In this document: piece after piece, positions 56,960 through 64,000 of the stretch
Layout of the letters: each line of letters starts with the position of its first letter
Position numbering within the stretch: position 1 is the first letter of the stretch
Assembly (NCBI RefSeq): GCF_947242115.1
Contig: NC_074726.1
Location: 7,709,070 to 7,773,069 of the forward strand
DNA: 64,000 nucleotides
Source of the DNA: Biomphalaria glabrata
Taxonomy: Eukaryota; Mollusca; Gastropoda; Planorbidae
Direction of reading: 5' to 3'
The notes under the pieces: model-generated
The model's database searches: none
What the model was told of the DNA's origin: nothing
What the model saw: only the letters and a program-made list of their open reading frames with translations
Made by a program: the position numbers and the translations under genes

Positions 56960-57600
56960 TCTGGTCCTGTGTTAGCCCATACGTAGGTAGTATCAAATTA
57001 AATTATTTATTTCTCTGTTTTATAAATTAGTTTATTTTCTTATCTAAATAACTAAATTACATTCTTTATGTGCGATAAATACATTATTTAGATACGAGAC
57101 TCATTTTTACAATACCTCTATTCAAGTCAGAACGTCATGGTACCTGGAACCAACCGGGAACCTGCATGGACAGCTAATCTCAAAATTGGCTCTAACGATT
57201 ATCCTAGAAATTTAACAGTTAATGTTATGGCTGAGAAAAGAAATTACTAGCTCGTTGGTCACACGGGTAAAAACTCTAGTCCGACCTTAATCATTTTTAG
57301 AGGTAAAAAATGTAATAAATAGTAGTCTAGGTCTAACATTGGTTTTGAAAGGACTAACGCGTTCTTGAAAGCACTATCGCTTTCTGGAATTCCCGAACAC
57401 TAGGTATTATTGATTCAAGAGTTTAATAAATTAATATTCAGGAAAATTGTGCGCATCGTCTTCTAAGTCTAGATCTAAATGTATATCATTAGAATATTAA
57501 AAAGTGTACTAGATCTATACCATAGACATAATATTATATCTAGACTGAAAATCGGAAACAAATTCTTATCCGTGATTGATCGATTCACAGACCTATATAT
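56960..57600. other. AT-rich, no feature
   Basis: Nothing recognised beyond CTAGATCT motifs and a short TA run at 57593-57610. Confidence 0.4.
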
Positions 57601-57663
57601 ATATATATAGAGACTTTTATGTACGTAACCTTTTTTTAAACTGTAAGGGAAGTCGCCCAAAGT

Positions 57664-58047
57664 TTATACCAGATTGTTCTTATTTAATGATTTGATTGCC
57701 AGGGGAACAAAAGAGTGTTTGTGTCTGTTTGTCTTTGCTATCGGTGTCTTGTATCTCTTCTGTGATGGTAAAATCACAAAATCCTGACACAAAGGGTGAT
57801 TCTTTATTTCGAGGATCTTGTTAGCTTTTTTATAGATGTTTGTCTCAAACAACTGCCCAAATGGGGTTTGTTTTTTGCCAATGATTTTACCAGCAGCATT
57901 TAGGATTCTATAAAGTTTATTTTTATTTTTAATGCTCAGATTGCCATACCAGGCAGTGATATTGAAACTTAAAATATTGCAGATGTGAGCGTGATAAAAC
58001 ATAGCAAAGGTCTTTTCCCTAACATTAAACGAGGACATATATACCAC
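57664..58047 (-). mobile_element. CR1/Rex-like LINE 3' fragment
   Basis: A 127-codon minus frame: FNITAWYGNLSIKNKNKLYR, NAAGKIIGKKQTPFGQLFE and RYKTPIAKTNRHKHSFVPLA, the C-terminus of a second CR1-like reverse transcriptase family. The 5' part is absent. Confidence 0.82.
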
Positions 58048-58984
58048 TTAATGCCATTGTTATTTGTTACTTATACACCACTTGATGCCATTGTCAGCAA
58101 CTGCATCGCAGTATTAGTTATATACGTATTATTTTCTTAATACTTCGATTTCTAAATTCTAAAAGGATTTAATAAAAATGAATATAAAGAATGCAATTAC
58201 AAGCTCAAATTACATTATAAAGTCGCGACCACACAAAGGTTAGCTGATAAGAAAAGCATTCTACCGTATTCTATCGAATCTAAGAGACGAAAGTATTAAA
58301 AATGATATACCCTACGACTGACCTCGAAACTTCTTGTCTCCTCTTTTAATATGTTTTCTCTTAATTAACGCCCCTAGCTTTCTAGATCGAGGGGCGTTGT
58401 CATGCCAGTCGATCGCCATACTGGTTTGTTTACATGTTAACGTCACCAAACAGCTTCCGTTGTTATTAGCAACAAGTGACGCGTCTTATTACGTGACCCC
58501 CAACCTTTCTGGGCCTGTCTCTTTGGATGTTCAGGGGAAGATAAAAAGACATGGGAATGTAACAAACTTCGAGACCAAGCGAGGGCGCTGAGTATGTTGG
58601 CGCTTCATTGCCAGTACATATTGATCATGTCACGTGGACAAGCTGTTTACTGAGCTGACTCTGTTTGACGTTAAGGAAATGAATTCAAAACAAAACTTGA
58701 ATTCATTGAAAGAATTTTTCTACATAGAATAAAATAAGTTAAAGCCAGAAAAAATGGAAAAATGTGTATAGAGAATATATTTGTATCTGTACACGATACT
58801 GCCATATTAAATGAAACAACTAAATAAATCTGTGTGATTAGAAATAGTTTTACAATTTTTTTTGTATAGCACTTTTTCATGGTTTTAGTTTTCTCAATAC
58901 GCTGTGATCCTATCACTTAACTGGACCAGTTGGGAAGAGGTGAGAAAGAAAGGGATATCTTTGTGAATTTCCCCCATAATAGGG

Positions 58985-59095
58985 TTTTAAAGCGTTTAAA
59001 AAAGGGGGAACAACCTGAATTCGAACTTTGGTTCACGCTTTGTTAAGCCAATATACTAGCCACTCTGCTAGTTAGGTGCTTACGACTATGGAAGA
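58985..59095 (-). repeat. tRNA-like SINE fragment
   Basis: Minus strand: CACCTAACTAGCAGAGTGGC and a B-box-like AAGTTCGAATTC. Confidence 0.5.
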
Positions 59096-59235
59096 TTGTA
59101 TAGTTATATAATAAGTGTTTTTCAAAACTTACTTTAAAGCAGCGACCTATAATGTGGACTAATTCAACGTATACCACCAGTCAAGTACTATTTCTTTCCC
59201 TTGTTCGAAAGACCAAACGAAATAATTAATTACCA

Positions 59236-59415
59236 AAAGTTAATTAACTAATTGGTTGTTTCTATTTTGTACTGATTCTTGTGTTGTCCGGCAAAAGAAA
59301 TAAGTGTGTAAAATATCAGCTTGATCCGAGATTGAGTGTGGGAGAAATAACGTGTACAGACTTTGTACCAGACAGACAGACAGACAGAGTGAGTTGATAT
59401 AAGATTGTAGTAATA
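59236..59415 (-). repeat. Interspersed repeat R1, partial
   Basis: Minus strand: CTCTGTCTGTCTGTCTGG, ACACGTTATTTCTCCCACAC, then GATCAAGCTGATATT. Confidence 0.75.
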
Positions 59416-59769
59416 AAAAAGGGGACTCATTCACCAAGCATTCCCTCTACATGAATGAATAGATTTTAATTCGAGATGTTTACATTTTGTTAGAGTTTAT
59501 TTCACTTCTCACACAGCCACTAAAGAAAGAGAAGAAGAAACATGAATGAATTTTAAAGCAGAAAGATATTTAGGAGTGTAGAAATAGTACTTCTAGTCCA
59601 GATAGCAAGATAATAGTAATAGAGACACAAGTCAACAATGTCTGTGACAAATTTGTTACAAAATACATGTATTAGTTTTTCGATAAAAATTTGAAGATTG
59701 ACTTGTCAATCCTAAACTGTTTAGCGAGTATAGGATTTAGAAATCAATCTTCACCTTTTTATTGAAAAA

Positions 59770-59975
59770 ATAATAAATGCATTTTCTCAGATCAAGTTGA
59801 AATTTTAAATAATTATTCATTGTGCAAAACAAAACAATAATAAATTAAAAGGTTAACAAGTCAGTCAACGAATTGTTAGTAATTAATTATTTGTTTGACA
59901 TCAAATAAAAGAAATAACTTCTACCTTATTGAGATATGTAGCTGTAAGTGCGGAGTTCTTCCCCTTAGATAACCT
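59770..59975 (+). repeat. Interspersed repeat R1, right part
   Basis: GATCAAGTTGAAATTTTAAA, AGTAATTAATTATTTG, AGAAATAACTTCTAC and GGAGTTCTTCCCCTTAGATA. Confidence 0.75.
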
Positions 59976-60231
59976 TTATTTTGTTGTTTTTTTTAAAGAT
60001 TTTTATATTTTGTTTTTTTATTATGTCCCTTTCTTTTCATTTCACAATGTTTCAGCACCACTCGCCCCCCCCCCCCCAACCCCACCCCCATATTTCCTCT
60101 CTGACAAACACAGAAAAGCATTAATTGCTGCGGATCCATTAATTGTAATCAGCATTTTTTTCCCTACCCAGAAATGCCTTATTTTTTTTAAGCGTTGCTT
60201 GTCGTTAATGACAACGGAGGAATCCTATTGA

Positions 60232-60365
60232 AGATTGGAGTTCGGGAGTCCACCTTACACTATCGGTGTAGTACCTGCCTTTCATATGGGAAGTAACTGC
60301 GGTTGGTCTTGGTGCTGGTCACATGACACCCTCGTTAACCGTCGGTCATAGAAGCAGAAAAAAAA
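60232..60365 (+). repeat. SINE S1 fragment
   Basis: GGTTGGTCTTGGTGCTGGTC and ACACCCTCGTTAACCGTCGG; only the body remains. Confidence 0.7.
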
Positions 60366-60766
60366 AGACTTAATGGAGCTATGATACAACTAACAGTATA
60401 TACAATTTATTGCCGAATAATTGAAATATAAATCAAGTTAACTTGTTAACTATAATATGTTTGGGGTATCACCATTGACTCCTTCAATGCTACTGGACCT
60501 TTCTTTCTATAGATAACATCTGCAAGCTTATTTAGTCTCGGAGCCAAGGCAGTGCACAAGAATATGATTCAGAGTGTTTGTCCAGAAACACGAACGTTTT
60601 TCATGATGTATGGGAAAGTCCGAACAAACGTGTGCTAGTCTTGAGAGATGAACTTTGATGATAAATATATTTGAGTTTTATCAATCATGTCTGATGGCTA
60701 GATTTTTATATACAGAAGAGAAATAATATGGAATATTTACTTTCCTTTTCTTCTCTTTATACATCT

Positions 60767-62107
60767 AGTTTTACTGTAGTCCCTGTTCCCTTTATACATC
60801 TAGTTTTACTGGAGTCCCTGTTCCCTTTATACATCTAGTTTTACTGGAGTCCCTGTTCCCTTTATACATCTAGTTTTACTGGAGTCCCTGTTCCCTTTAT
60901 ACATCTAGTTTTACTGGAGTCCCTGTTCCCTTTATACATCTAGTTTTACTGGAGTCCCTGTTCCCTTTATACATCTAGTTTTACTGGAGTCCCTGTTCCC
61001 TTTATACATCTAGTTTTACTGGAGTCCCTGTTCCCTTTATACATCTAGTTTTACTGGAGTCCCTGTTCCCTTTATACATCTAGTTTTACTGTAGTCCCTG
61101 TTCCCTTCATACATCTAGTTTTACTGTAGTCCCTGTTCCCTTTATACATCTAGTTATACTGTAGTCCCTGTTCCCTTCATACATCTAGTTTTACTGTAGT
61201 CCCTGTTCCCTTTATACATCTAGTTTTACTGTAGTCCCTGTTCCCTTTATACATCTAGTTTTACTGGAGTCCCTGTTCCCTTCATACATCTAGTTTTACT
61301 GTAGTCCCTGTTCCTTTTATACATCTAGTTTTACTGTAGTCCCTGTTCCCTTTATACATCTAGTTTTACTGTAGTCCCTGTTCCCTTCATACATCTAGTT
61401 TTACTGTAGTCCCTGTTCCCTTTATACATCTAGTTTTACTGGAGTCCCTGTTCCCTTCATACATCTAGTTTTACTGTAGTCCCTGTTCCCTTTATACATC
61501 TAGTTTTACTGGAGTCCCTGTTCCCTTTATACATCTAGTTTTACTGGAGTCCCTGTTCCCTTTATACATCTAGTTTTACTGGAGTCCCTGTTCCCTTTAT
61601 ACATCTAGTTTTACTGGAGTCCCTGTTCCCTTTATACATCTAGTTTTACTGGAGTCCCTGTTCCCTTTATACATCTAGTTTTACTGTAGTCCCTGTTCCC
61701 TTTATACATCTAGTTTTACTGTAGTCCCTGTTCCCTTCATACATCTAGTTTTACTGTAGTCCCTGTTCCCTTTATACATCTAGTTTTACTGTAGTCCCTG
61801 TTCCCTTCATACATCTAGTTTTACTGTAGTCCCTGTTCCCTTTATACATCTAGTTTTACTGTAGTCCCTGTTCCCTTTATACATCTAGTTTTACTGGAGT
61901 CCCTGTTCCCTTTATACATCTAGTTTTACTGTAGTCCCTGTTCCCTTTATACATCTAGTTTTACTGGAGTCCCTGTTCCCTTTATACATCTAGTTTTACT
62001 GTAGTCCCTGTTCCCTTTATACATCTAGTTTTACTGTAGTCCCTGTTCCCTTTATACATCTAGTTTTACTGTAGTCCCTGTTCCCTTTATACATCTAGTT
62101 TTACTGG
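60767..62107. repeat. 35-bp minisatellite, about 38 units
   Basis: Units contain TTATACATCTAGTTTTACTG then GAGTCCCTGTTCCC. Two diagnostic sites vary: GGAGT or GTAGT, and TTTAT or TTCAT. Blocks of like variants suggest segmental amplification. No reading frame or gene is involved. Confidence 0.96.
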
Positions 62108-62384
62108 AGTTCGCCTTCCACCCTACACTACTTATATTTTCGTCCAAGTCAAGTTGGTTTTTTTTTAAGACAATTCCTCCTCTAGAAGCTAATGTTTATT
62201 TCTATTAATAACTAATGAACGAAAGATTTAAACCAATATGGAACATTTTCTACCACGAAAAAATGCTGGATGAGGGAATGTATAAATCTACTTAGAGTAG
62301 GCTATAAAAATTCCAATAATATGCATTTAGATCTAATCCACAGACCTAGTAGATGTTGCGCAAACTGTTCCTGAATCTGTTTTA

Positions 62385-62765
62385 ATGTTTAGATCTAGAT
62401 CTAGTAGTCAAACATCGAAAATAAGAGTACTTTCATCTCATAGTTATTATTTTGCAATTTTTAGATAGGCCTACATAATGTAGAAAGATCTAGGTAATCA
62501 ATCTATTGAAATGTACACTCTAAAATCATAAGATGATTAAAATCAACAATCTTGAATTATTTCGATCTTGGATTTTCGATACATTATCTCAATGGAAACT
62601 AACAGGAAATGCCTTTATATCAGATTTGCGTGAATATATAGTTATGTGATTATTAGCCCCTTCAACATGGGATTGCACTATTTCTAAGCTTTGAAATTTA
62701 AATATCATTTTGTCTACAACAGAAAAGAGCGATTTCCCAAGATTCAAGGCGACTTCCCTTGCTGC
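62385..62765 (+). repeat. Dispersed repeat R2, copy 2
   Basis: Matches 31110-31450 block for block and carries extra insertions (GCCTTTATATCAG and others). Confidence 0.75.
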
Positions 62766-63459
62766 TTGAAAAGAGAGTTACGTACATAACGATTGGATTA
62801 TGATCGGATAAACCTTTGTTTCATCTCTTCCGGTCTAGGTATAGGTATAATATATATAGGTCAGTGGAATAACGCCTACAAGAGGAAATACTCGCTGGCG
62901 CATGTCTGCTCGAGATATTGTGTTGACTTTAAGCCAAATTTAAGTTCGTTTTTTTTTTGTATTATACTTTGAAAAATTATAACGGTCAAACTAGAGTTTT
63001 CCATAGACCTAGAATTCCAAGAGTCTTAAGACTCAACTCTTAGTTTATCCTAGAAGTTTTAGCCCACTTAATTTTTATCTCAAGACTCTGCAATATTGCC
63101 AGCTCACATTTTGAAATGTCCAGATCAAAGTTTAATTTAAATTAAGGGTTTCAGTAGCCCAAAGAAAATAACTCTTGTCATTTCCCCCACAGCTTGTAAT
63201 TAATATGAAGAGGTGTAATTATTTGTTTCGTTTAAATAAAACAAGACATTTGTAATCTAATTTATTATCTTGAGTTTTTTTTAACACACGAACTTGATTT
63301 TTTTTTATTTTTTTTTTTGGTTTCGATTTAAAATGAATTCTGTAGCTGGGATTATAAAGCAAGTCTCTGTGGGACAACGTTGCGAGGGGAAAGCTTTGAG
63401 CACTGTTGACTGTTTGATACAACGTACAGGCGCTTTATAGATAAAGACTATTTAACGCT

Positions 63460-63540
63460 TTAACTCTTTCTCTCCGAACTGACAATACCAGCGTTGATTC
63501 CATCAGAATGTGGTAAATAATTACGGAGAGAAAGAGTTAA
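63460..63540. mobile_element. piggyBac-like MITE, 81 bp
   Basis: TTAACTCTTTCTCTCCGAAC at the left and TTACGGAGAGAAAGAGTTAA at the right: near-perfect inverted ends around about 40 bp, with TTAA at both borders. Confidence 0.8.
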
Positions 63541-63608
63541 TATCAGCACCAAGCAAACATGAGGAGAAAGCAAAGGTAAACTCATTACATGGGTTTCGAT
63601 GTCAAGTG

Positions 63609-63692
63609 AAGTTCCCCTTTCAGAGCTTGTGGTCTACAGGGCAGATAATGTAAAGGTCAACGAGGGTGTCATATGGCCAGCACAACAATCAA
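63609..63692 (-). repeat. SINE S1 fragment
   Basis: The S1 3' body only (GTTCCCCTTTCAGAGCTTG on the plus strand). Confidence 0.65.
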
Positions 63693-63779
63693 CCACTGAG
63701 CTCATTCTATGGGTTTCGATGTAGGGCTTTTATAAGATGGAATTTCAGCCATCCGTTGACGCGCTTCACTTAAATTTTA

Positions 63780-64000
63780 ACCATGATGAAGATGAAGATG
63801 ATGATCAAGGTCGTGCTGCTGATGATGAGAAAGAGGAGCTGGAGGAGGATGGTGAAGATGGTGATCATGATGATTATGATCATGCTGCTGATACGTTGAT
63901 TATGTCGATGATTATGATCATGGTAATGCTGTTGATGAGGAGGAGGGTGTAAAGGAAGAGGAGGATGGTGAAGATGATGAAGATGATGATCATGATGATT
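63780..64000. repeat. Imperfect (GAT)n/(GAG)n tract
   Basis: GATGATGAAGATGATGAT-type sequence to the window edge; the acidic frame it produces is a by-product. Confidence 0.85.

Larger units (their letters stand above)
53576..63999. other. Receptor intron carrying repeats
   Basis: If the receptor model holds, everything to the right edge is intron of that gene on the minus strand. I find no transmembrane-encoding exon here. Repeats are listed separately. Confidence 0.45.

Noticed and set aside
58334-58591. 85-codon frame with a hydrophobic start
   Set aside because: No splice or promoter context. The start resembles a signal peptide only weakly and overlaps a short inverted repeat.
60767-62107. 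CRISPR-like regular array
   Set aside because: Units are contiguous with no unique spacers, and the genome is eukaryotic; it is a minisatellite. The same applies to 40125-40600, 44934-45683 and 27130-27445.
63737-63952. Acidic 71-codon frame
   Set aside because: Imperfect GAT/GAG microsatellite; runs into the window edge with no gene context.

Overview
The window is nuclear DNA of an invertebrate animal, most probably a gastropod mollusc, and a heterobranch or pulmonate freshwater snail fits best. It is AT-rich and intron-rich, with GT-AG introns. It carries a conopressin/vasopressin-type receptor and a gastropod-like chemosensory-type GPCR. It is packed with tRNA-derived SINEs, short LINE 3' ends, hAT elements, Helitron-like units, minisatellites and TA/GA/CT simple repeats. 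The species call is an inference, since no search could be run.

Layout. Positions 1-1655 (minus) hold an open but partial LINE endonuclease/reverse transcriptase that runs off the left edge. Positions 1944-25435 (minus) hold one large gene that I assembled from twelve phase-compatible exons. It encodes an N-terminal CARD (death-fold) domain, a short acidic linker and about 350 residues of all-helical sequence. Its introns hold a complete 2.2-kb hAT-type element with a perfect 8-bp target duplication, a head-to-tail array of three Helitron-like units, a hAT element nested inside a LINE copy, and many smaller repeats. Positions 26-35 kb are gene-poor: minisatellite, a truncated second copy of the nested hAT element, LINE ends and an RNase H-bearing LINE fragment. 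Positions 35915-36976 (plus) hold an intronless GPCR, 29 bp downstream of a hAT-like MITE. Positions 40946-44272 (minus) hold a small secreted-protein gene (132 residues, three coding exons, a leader exon and a TATA box). Positions 44904-45820 hold a MITE relative in which one internal 30-bp segment is amplified 25 times. Positions 50920-53575 (minus) hold the last two exons of a conopressin/vasopressin-receptor-like gene with a very long third intracellular loop; its earlier exons must lie beyond the right edge. Positions 54-64 kb are repeats, including a 35-bp minisatellite of about 38 units.

The genes do not form an operon or pathway. The CARD gene (probably death-fold or innate signalling) and the two GPCRs are independent. 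The most novel item is the CARD/helical-repeat protein. The most instructive genome structures are the Helitron tandem array, the MITE-born minisatellite and the nested hAT-in-LINE insertion. Exon models rest on splice consensus and phase continuity only and need transcript support.
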